Source: CAYYJR01 sp964472305 | Lineage (GTDB): Bacteria; Armatimonadota; Hebobacteria; CAIYQO01 | Direction: 5' to 3' | DNA: 64,000 nucleotides | NCBI GenBank assembly: GCA_964472305.1 | Contig: CAYYJR010000020.1 | Location: 10,338-74,337, forward strand | Shown: positions 28,601 through 36,512 of the stretch, one piece after another | How positions within the stretch are numbered: position 1 is the stretch's first letter | Layout: each line of letters begins with the position of its first letter | Program-made: the position numbers and the translations under genes | Notes under the pieces: generated by a model | The model's database searches: none | Told to the model about the DNA's origin: nothing | What the model saw: only the letters and a program-made list of their open reading frames with translations

Positions 28601-28721
28601 GGCCGTGATGCTCGAATATCTCACCCAATCCGCGCAACTCTACGCGGAGATCAATCTGCAGGACGACGCGCTGACGGTCCGGCAGGAGATCGAGGCCGCG
28701 CAAAACGACATCACGGGCTGA
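25656..28721 (+). CDS. Class III nucleotidyl cyclase / NB-ARC / TPR signalling protein
   Basis: About 1021 residues with three parts. Residues about 16-190 are a class III cyclase domain: metal Asp in ILDLEKSSG, Lys and the second metal Asp in KFTGDGYF, and the transition-state Asn/Arg in GDAANRAARLEQ, so it should be active. Residues about 215-540 form an AP-ATPase (NB-ARC) STAND module with Walker A GSPGVGKT, Walker B LLIFDNLE and LLLTSRER. Residues about 645-1000 contain eight to nine TPR-like repeats of 40 residues (CLKSLGDVHYMLDDYxxA pattern). No membrane segment. ATG 25656, 25680 or 25689 could start it. Upstream signal unknown. Confidence 0.8.
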   Translation: MYRLTLGIMHAMSQKAQVVHEAVMILDLEKSSGLTAKYGTQRAHEVKEALRHVVRHAADMCNARLVKFTGDGYFVTFPREEDAVQASIAIMQALDHLSPSEMGDVEIHARIGIAFGELTIADLNDRQGDAANRAARLEQADAAAFHEDPHGVSRAEFETLRLHDRIFIDFHTKSGLPDALAGLAVFLGWLEPKDTGTRVQIYLVDWRRAAPIHLPTVYQKAPATVPRPSGYFTGRDVQVDELLAQLSDHRLITLIGSPGVGKTQLACAVAHRAMGAGRFRDGAVFIDLQGASDANAVLGATLAAFDLTGINDTRELATRISTLNGLLIFDNLETPLRGDRAAVRAFFADLLAHTHAPRLLLTSRERLVLTDECRYHVHPLDRQAASTLFQQLATNKGYAWHDGDDAILAQLLGEWEDLPLAIVLAAERLLDDGSLQRTAQRWAKRKTTALQVPGIDEEERSHLTDLDYSIALSYLALPERGDARRLFGIFALLPVGVSEELLDAVLGDDWEEAINHLVRSSLVTPRRDRWNMLAPVRAFASRLTWDSREADFTAVGSFLTALAEQQSRHIGRDGSKTALTRITVDLPNLHVFFDRAIESGQHVAITHFALALREFYAWRGAGMEGKRRLEAAISAARLLGDRPCEALCLKSLGDVNYMLDEYAEALACYQQALPIFREFANRQEEAECVLRLGNIAYTNDDYTAAQRYFEDAIPIYRALGNRSGEAVCIRSLGDVHYMLDDYHAAREHYNDSLPICRELNDRLNIAKCIKHLGNVHSMLADYPAAIASYAEALPIYGELGDRLSEADCLKSLGDVHRLMMQYEKAETYFAEALTIYQEFDDRLSEANCIKAFGNMFYMLGRFTDAEQRFTDALSLYREIGDQLGEANCITSQGDICRKTGKHAEAEQCYRDALLIYRDIDARLGEAACYENLGALYREIDQPATARDSLKEALFIYHEIGFRHGEAETLRELGRLERAVGARAVMLEYLTQSAQLYAEINLQDDALTVRQEIEAAQNDITG

Positions 28722-28733
28722 CAGGACAGTTGT

Positions 28734-29153
28734 TTACGCCAAGCGTGCTTCCAACGTAATGTGCACCCCCGCCAGCGCACGTGAAACCGGGCAGTGTTGT
28801 TTTGCGTCCTGTGCGTGCTGTTGAAATGCCTGAGCGTCGATACCCCGCACCCGAGCATCGGAATGCAATTCGATTTCGGTGATGGTGAAGCCTTCCGGGG
28901 ACTTGTCCAGGTGCACCAGCGCGCGGGTATGAATGCGTTCGGCGGTGTAACCGGCCTTGGCCAGGTTGCCGGCTAATTGCATGCTGAAACATCCGGCGTG
29001 CGCCGCGCCGATCAACGCCTCCGGATTCGTTCCCGAACCCTCCTCGAAGCGCGATGCAAACGAGAAGGGTCCGGAATATCCCGCGAACTGCATTGTCCCC
29101 TGCCCGTCGCGCAGGGTGCCGTGCCATTCGGCCTCTACGGTGCGAATCGGCAT
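28734..29153 (-). CDS. OsmC/Ohr family peroxiredoxin
   Basis: A 139-residue thiol-dependent peroxidase of the OsmC family, cytoplasmic, that reduces organic hydroperoxides. The two redox cysteines are in HAGCFSM and HCPVSRAL. The fold-specific Arg lies early, near the strand QFAGYSGPFSFASRF. ATG 29153 is preceded by GGAGG with a six-base spacer. It converges on the cyclase gene, 12 bases apart, so they share a termination zone. It stands beside other stress and redox genes. Confidence 0.88.
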   Translation of the reverse strand: MPIRTVEAEWHGTLRDGQGTMQFAGYSGPFSFASRFEEGSGTNPEALIGAAHAGCFSMQLAGNLAKAGYTAERIHTRALVHLDKSPEGFTITEIELHSDARVRGIDAQAFQQHAQDAKQHCPVSRALAGVHITLEARLA

Positions 29154-29306
29154 CTCAGCCTCCTTCCATCCATCGCTATTATCGCGACACCCGGCGAGAG
29201 TGGCTGGTGCCGGCATGACAAAACAGGCTACGGTTGTCGGGAAAATACCGCAACATGGGCACGATGCCAGCAAAGCCGCGATGACCGGCTACTTGGCGTA
29301 CGGCAA

Positions 29307-30062
29307 TTAGCCGGTGTTATGTGCCATGGTGTCTTGCCCGAGAAATTTCCTAAACGCCAGTTGCTTTCCGGTGTTGGTGCGAAACACTTTCATGATGATG
29401 TCCTGCAACCGGTCGGCGTCGCAATCGGCGTATTCCTCCGGAATATTCACCAGCCAGTCGGCGTCCCACACCAGGCGGAATTCCGGGGTGTCGATATCTC
29501 CGGCGCTATGGTGGCTGCCCACAATGCGGCAGACATGCTCGATGGTCGCCGCGTCCAGTCCGATCGCCGTCATGATGCGTTTCGCAATCGGGGGTCCTTC
29601 CATCTCCTGGTACTTCCCGGCGGCAGACCCATGACGGCGCTCCGCTTCCTGGATGCCGATATCGTGAAGAATAGCCGCGGCGAATACCACTCGGGGATCG
29701 GCTGTTTCCGTGCGCAACAGTTCCTCGGTGTATTCGAGCACCTGTAACGCATGCGTGATGCGCCGTTGATCCTCGCCGAATTCCTCTTGCATCGCGGCGA
29801 TCAACTGATCCGCCAGCGACAACGCGTCACCCGCATCGTCCTGTTGCAGGGGATCATAACCCAGACACTCTTTCGCCTGTTTGCACCATAATGCGCAGCC
29901 AATGCTGATATTCGGATTCACCACGCGGCTACCGCAGTGATCGCAGCGGCGGAACCCATCGTTCTTAAAAAATTCCACTGTATTCCCGCAATGGCTGCAT
30001 TGCAGCTCGAAAATATCTTCAGGCTTCCAGAAACGGGTATCCTGGCCGGGGCATCCACTCAT
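29307..30062 (-). CDS. HD-domain protein with N-terminal zinc ribbon
   Basis: A 251-residue protein. The first 70 residues have paired cysteines (CSHCGN, CDHCGS, later GCALWCKQ) forming a zinc-ribbon-like or Fe-S-binding module. Residues about 95-230 are an HD-type phosphohydrolase with VVFAAAILHDIGI supplying the HD pair and VGSHHSAGD a further metal His. Family members hydrolyse nucleotides or cyclic dinucleotides; the substrate here is unknown. It follows the ferredoxin-like and hemerythrin genes on the same strand, 108 bases after the previous stop, with GGAGG before ATG 30062. Confidence 0.75.
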   Translation of the reverse strand: MSGCPGQDTRFWKPEDIFELQCSHCGNTVEFFKNDGFRRCDHCGSRVVNPNISIGCALWCKQAKECLGYDPLQQDDAGDALSLADQLIAAMQEEFGEDQRRITHALQVLEYTEELLRTETADPRVVFAAAILHDIGIQEAERRHGSAAGKYQEMEGPPIAKRIMTAIGLDAATIEHVCRIVGSHHSAGDIDTPEFRLVWDADWLVNIPEEYADCDADRLQDIIMKVFRTNTGKQLAFRKFLGQDTMAHNTG

Positions 30063-30170
30063 GAGAATGCGACCTCCTCGCTGTTACGCAGGCGTGCCAG
30101 TGCACTTCAGTACCATGCTGTTCCGCGCTGGGTATTTCCTATGTACCCCACAGCGCTTTCGGTATGCGGC

Positions 30171-30656
30171 TCACACCCATTCTTCCGAAAGAACGTCACC
30201 TCGCACACTGATGGTGATGCATTTGATGGGAACCTTCCTGACGGCGCTCTCCGCGGCTTTGCGGGCCAGGTTGAGCAACCCGAAACAACAGGGCACTTCC
30301 ATGATCATCACCGTCAGCGTGTTGATTTTTGCCTCTTCGATCAGCGCCTGAATTTTCGTGACATAGATATCCTGATTGGCGTCGAGTTTCGGGCAGGCAA
30401 TCGCTAGGCTTTTGCCTTGCAGGTAATCCTGGTGAAAATCTCCGACCGCGTAGGCTACGCAGTCCGCCGCGAGGACGACATCCGCCCCCTGGAAGTATGG
30501 CGCCAACGGCGATACCAGGTGCAACTGGACGGGCCATTGCCGCAGTTGCGACGGTCGCGTTCCGGTCGCTTCTGAAGTAGCCGGTTCCGCCGCGGCGAAG
30601 TGCTGCATTTTGGAACCCGGACAGGCATGCTCATGCATTTGACTCATCATTCTCAC
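30171..30656 (-). CDS. Cys-containing ferredoxin-like accessory protein
   Basis: A 161-residue protein whose core (QLRQWPVQLHLVSP, DVVLAADCVAYAVGDF, LAIACPKLD, EVPCCFGLLNLA) matches a widespread iron-sulfur-protein family found beside hybrid-cluster or hemerythrin genes. The N-terminus HACPGSK resembles the cluster-binding end of longer homologues, which carry extra 4Fe-4S motifs that this copy lacks. Its ATG overlaps the hemerythrin stop by four bases (30653-30656), so translation is coupled. Likely role: redox or metal-cluster handling under nitrosative or low-oxygen conditions (inference from neighbour). Confidence 0.65.
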   Translation of the reverse strand: MRMMSQMHEHACPGSKMQHFAAAEPATSEATGTRPSQLRQWPVQLHLVSPLAPYFQGADVVLAADCVAYAVGDFHQDYLQGKSLAIACPKLDANQDIYVTKIQALIEEAKINTLTVMIMEVPCCFGLLNLARKAAESAVRKVPIKCITISVRGDVLSEEWV

Positions 30657-31519
30657 CGATTTCCTTTCATACGTTGTTCGAGCCGTTCGATGAACTGCTC
30701 AAATCTGGCGGTCATGCCGGGATCAACACGACTATCCGCCAGGCTGAATTCCCGGAACAAATCCCCGATTTGGGATGTCGTGAACTGACGGTCCATCCAG
30801 GGATAGAGAATCTCATCTTCCTTGTTGATGTGTTCAGTGAGCAGCTTCCGATAGCCATCCAGGTGCTTTGCCAACCGGGCGGAGTCGCGTGTTTCCAAGG
30901 CGTCTACCATCGCTTTGACATGGTTGCGTCCGGTGAGATGCTCTTCACGCATCACGCGAATGATCTCCTGCCGTTCGTCGAAATGCTTGAACAGGATATC
31001 CTCTTCTTTCGCGTGATGAAATTGATCGGCATATGACCGGATGAAATCGATGCCGTCCCGCAGCAACTGTCGATCCGCTTCCCGTCCCAGGTCAATCGCG
31101 GCAATGACGTCGGGTATCAAGGCCAGCCAGCGTTTAATCAGCGCATGTTCCCGCACCAGGCTCTTCAATGGTGGCGAATAGTTGATTTCCCGGTGAACCG
31201 TCTGCACCGCGACCTCCGCGCCACATGGCGGTTCAATCGCACCATCGGGATCTATCGTCCTGGCGATGCGGGATAGTAATGCCCGCAATTGGTCTTCCGG
31301 CAATGAGTGGAATTGCACGATATCCTTCAACTGGCACGTGCCGACAGTGCAGGCGACGCAACCGATGTTGTAGGCGTTCAACACGTCGCCCAGCGCGGGA
31401 AACTCAGTCAGCAGTTCTTTGATATTCCGTTCCAGATAGGAAACCGAGCCGACTGCCGTTCCGGCAGTATCGACCTTCGTTTGTGCGATCCCGGCATCGC
31501 TATTACGTTGTTCCATCAT
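30653..31519 (-). CDS. ScdA/RIC-like iron-sulfur repair hemerythrin protein
   Basis: About 288 residues. Residues about 30-85 form a ScdA-N / DUF542-like segment (ELLTEFPALGDVLNAYNIGCVACTVG). The C-terminal half is a hemerythrin HHE domain, with H in LVREHALIKRW, FHHAKEEDILF, EEHLTGRNH and LTEHINKEDEILYPW coordinating a di-iron site. Such proteins (ScdA, YtfE, RIC) repair Fe-S clusters damaged by NO or peroxide. GGGAGG precedes ATG 31519 by six bases. First gene of a two-gene operon; a regulatory palindrome centred at about -41.5 points to control by a CRP/FNR-family factor. Confidence 0.8.
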   Translation of the reverse strand: MMEQRNSDAGIAQTKVDTAGTAVGSVSYLERNIKELLTEFPALGDVLNAYNIGCVACTVGTCQLKDIVQFHSLPEDQLRALLSRIARTIDPDGAIEPPCGAEVAVQTVHREINYSPPLKSLVREHALIKRWLALIPDVIAAIDLGREADRQLLRDGIDFIRSYADQFHHAKEEDILFKHFDERQEIIRVMREEHLTGRNHVKAMVDALETRDSARLAKHLDGYRKLLTEHINKEDEILYPWMDRQFTTSQIGDLFREFSLADSRVDPGMTARFEQFIERLEQRMKGNR

Positions 31520-31575
31520 CGTCATCCTCCCCGTTACGGCGCACCCGCCACAGCGTCGGCCTGCTCACATTTACG

Positions 31576-31618
31576 AGTATAGGGGGCAATGTCCTCATGG
31601 CATATGATTAATGTCATA
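31576..31618 (-). promoter_or_regulatory. CRP/FNR-type operator and promoter before the hemerythrin operon
   Basis: On the minus strand TATACT lies at 31581-31576, predicting a transcript start near 31569. The expected -35 hexamer is poor (TATGCC). A palindrome TATGA-N6-TCATA (31603-31618) overlaps that region, with its centre at about -41.5. This is the canonical class II position for CRP/FNR-family activators. Read with a four-base spacer, the site is ATGAT-N4-GTCAT, close to FNR/DNR boxes. Confidence 0.6.
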
Positions 31619-31657
31619 GGGGAGGAGCATATGTGACAACGGGGAACTCCGCAATAG

Positions 31658-34600
31658 TCATGCGACCGGCAGAGTGAAGGAGAACGTGCTGCCTTTGCCG
31701 TGTTCGCTCTCGACCCAAATGCGTCCGCCGTGGGCTTCCACCAGTATACGCGCGATATATAAACCCAAGCCCAGGCCTTCCGCTTTCTGTTCACCGCGTG
31801 CACGGTAAAAGCGCTCGAAGAGGTGGTCGACATCCTCCGGCGGAATGCCCATTCCCTGGTCGGTCACCGATACCACGATCTCTCCATTCGACTGCTGCGC
31901 GCGCACCAGCACCGGTGTGCCGGGAGCGGAATACTTCAAGGCATTGGAGAGAAGATTGGTGAGAATGCGCTCAAGCCGGTCGTAATCGGCGGAGACGGGC
32001 GAAAGGTTGTCGGGCAGCACAGCCTGAATCCGTCCGGTGTCCAACGCCGTCACGCTGCGCAACAGCAAATCATCGAGATACGCCCGCAGATCGACCGACT
32101 GCCGTTTCAGTTCTAATTGTCCGCCTTCCGCCCGGGCGGCATCAACTAGATCCTGGATCATGCGATCCATGCGTTCGATACCCAGGTGGATGGCATCCAT
32201 GCTCTGTGCAATGACGCCATCCACCCCAGCGTCTCGGATGGTGTCTTCAACGAGTTGGGCATGTCCGTTGATGATAGTTAATGGCGTGCGCAAATCATGA
32301 GAGATCATATGCAGGAGCGCTTGCTGTTGTTCCTGCAAGGCATGGAGTTGGGTGATATCGGTAATAGTGACGATAGCCCCCAACCGTGTCCCGTCCGGCA
32401 GTCGCAATGGCGCTGCGCTGATCGACACCCAGATCGCCTGGGGTATCAACGGGGGGCGGAACACCAGCAACTCACCACGCACGGTCTCGCCGCGTAATGC
32501 GCGGACAGGCGGCATGTTCTCGATCGGCACGGCCTGGCCTTCGGGTGTTTCCATGCCGGGAATCACCTGGTCGCTTGCTGATGGTTCAGCCGCCATGCCC
32601 AGGGTAAATCCCGTCAGCCGTTTTCCCGTCGGATTCACGCGTACGATAGTGCCATCCGGCGCGAAGATAACCACGCCGTCAGCGATCGAGTTCAATGAGG
32701 CATCCAGTTCCACCGCGTGCCGCTCGACCTCGCGAAGCAGCCGCTCCCGTTCGGTAATGTCATGCCAGTAGCTGATGACTCCCCAGATGGTTTGGTCCGC
32801 TTGCAAGGGAATCGCGGAGATGAGCATCTCGGAGACGCGTCCCTGGGAATCCGTGATGAGTACATGCATATCCGTGACCGCTTCACCCTGGGTGGCACGG
32901 ATTGCCGGACTCTCGTCTTCTTGTACGGGGTGGCCATCGGGGTGCCGCATCGACAAGGCACCGACTAAAGCAATATGCTGCGTTCCCACGGTTGCACGGC
33001 CAACAAGACGGGTGGCAGCCGCATTCGCGCGTTTGATCACGCCGTTCGCATCGAAAAGCAGTATCGGATCACTGATCGCGGAAAAGCTGGCATCGAGTTC
33101 GGCAACCCGGTGTTCGACTTCCCGCAGCAATCCTTCACGCTCCTGCTCGGCCTGTTTTCGTTCGGTGATATCGGTGGCGATCGTTCCGAAACGATGATTC
33201 CCCATCGGGAAGGCGGAAATGAGCAAGAGTCGGCCGGTTTGAAGATCATTGAATTCCGTCGTAATAGACTCACCCTGTTCAATACGTCGCGCATACGCTT
33301 GAAACTCCTCCAAGTTTTGCTGCAGAAATGGGTAGAGTACGGTGGCGCGCTGTCCGATCGACTGCTGACGTGGCCGCTGGAATATTTTTTCGTACGCGGG
33401 ATTGCAATCGCGGATGATCCAATCGATGGGATGCCCAGCACTATCAAAGATGATCTCATCGATGGTCATGGATTCGCTCATATGCTCGAATAAGCTGCGA
33501 AATTTCGCTTCACTCTCCCGCAAGGCGTTCTCGAACCGCTTGCTGTCGGTGATGTCATACGCAATAGCAATGATTGCCGGATGACCATGATACTCAGTCA
33601 CCCCCGCGGCGAAGTCAACCCAGCGTTCCTCTCCATCCTTGGTGAGGACGGTAAATTCATAGCGGGATGGTACCGATGCCTCACCTGCCTGGCGTCGCCG
33701 AGACCGCTCCATCACCATGTCGCGGAATTGTGGGGCAACCAGTTGGGAAGTGTCCAGTTGAAGCAACTCTTCCCGGTTATAGCCACTGAGGCGCGCGAAA
33801 TAGGGATTGACATAAACGAATCGCGTGCCTTGCACAATGCTGATGACCGCGTTGGCGTTATCCGCCAGCGAGTGAAAGAGCGCTTCACTTTCGCGTAAAG
33901 CTTCCTCCGCCCTTTTCTGGGCGGTAATATCGCGCACCGCCGCCACGCGTACGGAATGGCCTTTGTATGTAATATTGCGCGCGCGAATTTCGCCGATGGT
34001 GCGCGAGCCATCTTTGTGTAATGAGGCCGCCACATACGGACCGGGATCGCCTTTCTGGATGTGACGGGCCATCTCCTCGCGTGATTCAGGCGCGGTAAAG
34101 TCCAACGCCGACCGTCCCAGCATTTCCTGCACGGTGTAGCCCAGATGGTCGGCAAAGGTCTGGTTCACTTCAATAATTCGACCATGTTCATGTAGGGCAA
34201 TCCCCTCCGTCGTGGATGCTGAGAAGGCACGGAAACGTTCCTCGCTGTCGCGGAGTGCCTCTTCGACTCGTTTGCGCTCGGTGATATCCTGCAAGACGCC
34301 GAATACGTGTGTCGGCTTGCCGGCTGCATCAACCTTGATTTCACCCACAAGCACGAGCAGATTGCGTATGGTCTGGTCGGGGCGGAGAATACGCAGCTCA
34401 TACTGTGCGCGCGGACGTCCGGCGATGACTTCCGCGAGGTACTCCATAAATAACGCCTGGTCATCAGGATGGAGACGGTGTTGTACGCTTTCCAACGATT
34501 GTCCGAACTCCTCCTTCGACAGACCAAAGATACGATACACCTCTTCCGACCAGGTGATGTGGTCATGTATGACGTCCCATGTCCAGTTGCCCACGTGCGC

Positions 34601-35929
34601 CATGGCCTGCGACCGCGCGAGTGTGCGCTCGCTCTCCCGCAGTGCTTCCTCGGCTTGCCGGCGGGTGGTGATGTCCGTAAAGATGGCCACGGCGCCGATG
34701 ATGCGTTCGCCGGTACGCACCGGCGCAGCGCTGACCAGCAGCCAGTGCGGGCCGTCCGGACGGTAAACAATTACCTCAACGTTGTGCAACACTTCCCCTT
34801 GCATGGCCAGGCGGGGAGGTAACTCATGCAACGGAAACGGCTTGCCATCGGGAGTTTTCACTTGCAGATGCGCCCAGCGTATTTCCATCGGCAGTTGGCA
34901 CTCCTCCGGGGTAAAGCCGAACACTTCAACCCCGCAGGTATTGGTATGGATAATTTCGCCGGAGAGACTATACATGGCGACCGCGTGCGGCAAGGACGAA
35001 ATCATAGCATCCAGTTCGGCAACACGCTCTTCGATAGTGGTCAGCAACCGCTCGCGCTCCTGCTGATATGTCCGCTGTGCGGTTATGTCGGTATAGATGC
35101 TGACGGCTCCCAGGATGCGTCCTTGCGGGGAGAGGACCGGTGAGCAACTTGCGGAGAGCCAGACCATGGTGTCCGGAGTAGGATGAAAGGCCATCACTTC
35201 GCCGTGAATCGTCTCGCCATGCAACGCTCGCCATGCCGGGATTCGCTCCTCCGGTATGGGCGAACCATCAGGGAGGGTGACCTGGTGGCGGCGCAAGCGT
35301 TCCGCGGACGAGACGGATCGTTCTTCCTCCGTGTAGTTGAACAGTCGCTCCGCCACTCGATTCATGCTGAATATCGTATCATCCGGGCGATAGACCACCA
35401 GGGCATCCGCAATGGATTCCATGATAGCATTACGCTCGCTCAACAAACGCTGGCATTCTTCTTCAGCGCGCTGACGAGTGGTCACCTCGTCAAAGGTGGC
35501 GATGGCGCCGATAATATTGCCGTTCGCATCGCGGAGCGGATTTGCGCCGACCGAGAGAATACGCTCGGTTTCGGTGTTGCGGATCAGCATCAAGACGCCG
35601 GAACTCGTTTCTCCATGTTGCAGCGCGCGGATAATGGGATAGTCATAGGTTGGGAATGGCGTCCCATCCGGGTGTGATACCGTTATGTGTTCGCCGGATT
35701 GATATACCGAGGGAGTGATCTGCTCACCGAGTAACGCATGTGCCGCCGAATTCAGCTGTGTGATCTCCCCGTGGATATTGACAATCATCACGCCGGTGGG
35801 CATCGTTTCCACGAGTGCTTGCATATACCCGCATTCCGTCTCTGTGTGCGCCAATTTGTCCCGGCACACTTGCAGTTCATGCTCCAATGTGGTTATGCGT
35901 TCCTGGCGTGCGCGCGATTCATCTTCCAC
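31658..35929 (-). CDS. Soluble histidine kinase with about nine PAS domains
   Basis: A 1423-residue protein without membrane segments or signal peptide. About nine PAS domains run from residue 35 to 1180, separated by coiled-coil linkers such as ITERKRVEEAL and ITAQKRAEEAL; PAS4 is of the PAS_3 type (GNWTWDVIHDHITWSEEV). The kinase core follows: phospho-acceptor His in HMISHDLRTPL, N box LLSNALKYS, G1 DQGMGIPPED, G2 GLGLGLYIAR. All catalytic boxes are intact. GTG 35929 has GGAG eleven bases upstream, and an in-frame ATG follows two codons later. No receiver domain is attached and none follows, so the partner is elsewhere. Confidence 0.9.
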   Translation of the reverse strand: MEDESRARQERITTLEHELQVCRDKLAHTETECGYMQALVETMPTGVMIVNIHGEITQLNSAAHALLGEQITPSVYQSGEHITVSHPDGTPFPTYDYPIIRALQHGETSSGVLMLIRNTETERILSVGANPLRDANGNIIGAIATFDEVTTRQRAEEECQRLLSERNAIMESIADALVVYRPDDTIFSMNRVAERLFNYTEEERSVSSAERLRRHQVTLPDGSPIPEERIPAWRALHGETIHGEVMAFHPTPDTMVWLSASCSPVLSPQGRILGAVSIYTDITAQRTYQQERERLLTTIEERVAELDAMISSLPHAVAMYSLSGEIIHTNTCGVEVFGFTPEECQLPMEIRWAHLQVKTPDGKPFPLHELPPRLAMQGEVLHNVEVIVYRPDGPHWLLVSAAPVRTGERIIGAVAIFTDITTRRQAEEALRESERTLARSQAMAHVGNWTWDVIHDHITWSEEVYRIFGLSKEEFGQSLESVQHRLHPDDQALFMEYLAEVIAGRPRAQYELRILRPDQTIRNLLVLVGEIKVDAAGKPTHVFGVLQDITERKRVEEALRDSEERFRAFSASTTEGIALHEHGRIIEVNQTFADHLGYTVQEMLGRSALDFTAPESREEMARHIQKGDPGPYVAASLHKDGSRTIGEIRARNITYKGHSVRVAAVRDITAQKRAEEALRESEALFHSLADNANAVISIVQGTRFVYVNPYFARLSGYNREELLQLDTSQLVAPQFRDMVMERSRRRQAGEASVPSRYEFTVLTKDGEERWVDFAAGVTEYHGHPAIIAIAYDITDSKRFENALRESEAKFRSLFEHMSESMTIDEIIFDSAGHPIDWIIRDCNPAYEKIFQRPRQQSIGQRATVLYPFLQQNLEEFQAYARRIEQGESITTEFNDLQTGRLLLISAFPMGNHRFGTIATDITERKQAEQEREGLLREVEHRVAELDASFSAISDPILLFDANGVIKRANAAATRLVGRATVGTQHIALVGALSMRHPDGHPVQEDESPAIRATQGEAVTDMHVLITDSQGRVSEMLISAIPLQADQTIWGVISYWHDITERERLLREVERHAVELDASLNSIADGVVIFAPDGTIVRVNPTGKRLTGFTLGMAAEPSASDQVIPGMETPEGQAVPIENMPPVRALRGETVRGELLVFRPPLIPQAIWVSISAAPLRLPDGTRLGAIVTITDITQLHALQEQQQALLHMISHDLRTPLTIINGHAQLVEDTIRDAGVDGVIAQSMDAIHLGIERMDRMIQDLVDAARAEGGQLELKRQSVDLRAYLDDLLLRSVTALDTGRIQAVLPDNLSPVSADYDRLERILTNLLSNALKYSAPGTPVLVRAQQSNGEIVVSVTDQGMGIPPEDVDHLFERFYRARGEQKAEGLGLGLYIARILVEAHGGRIWVESEHGKGSTFSFTLPVA

Positions 35930-36265
35930 GGCACCTACTCCTCAGCATCCTGTTTCTGAACTATGGTACCGTATCTCGACAGCGAATAAGGTGACGGTTG
36001 CCATACTACGGCAGCATGTGTCGAAATTTCATGGAGATAGGTGGGAAATGTGTGCAGGAGCAGTGGTGGCATCGGTAGCTTCACAGCAGAATGGATGGTT
36101 GACGAAAACGGAAACATCGCAATGCAGGCTCTTCCGACAGGTGCCGGTCGATAGAACACCGATGTCACTTCTCAATATCCTTATTGCACCGCATGTCTGG
36201 TATGGTACAGCAATCGGGTGAAATGCATTGGGAGAGAGGAGAGAGGTGCGATGACACGGTTACCG

Positions 36266-36436
36266 CTATTGACTCCGTGTGTGCCATCCTTGCGCGTCAT
36301 GCGTTTTCGACCGGAGAGTCGTCGCAAGTGAGGGGGCACTGTACAGTCCCACGAGAATCGCGATCCAGAACAGGATCATGCCGATCATCATCACCGTCCA
36401 CCATCCATTTCCGCCATCCCACATGTGTCGCCACAT
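36266..36436 (-). CDS. Small membrane protein resembling the start of the SHOCT protein
   Basis: A 56-residue frame from ATG 36436 (AAAGG seven bases upstream) to TAG 36266. The first 32 residues (MWRHMWDGGNGWWTVMM, then a helix IGMILFWIAILVGLY) are nearly identical to the N-terminus of the SHOCT-domain protein at 57784. After GLY the two diverge and the SHOCT domain is missing. It lies 76 bases after the kinase at 36513-38069, on the same strand. It is either a truncated paralogue or a small membrane protein in its own right. Confidence 0.6.
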   Translation of the reverse strand: MWRHMWDGGNGWWTVMMIGMILFWIAILVGLYSAPSLATTLRSKTHDAQGWHTRSQ

Positions 36437-36512
36437 AGACAGACCTTTCTCCGCGTATGTTCCCTGCTATTCTCGGATCATGCTTGTTCATCGTCAGGTT
36501 CGTCACAGGAGT

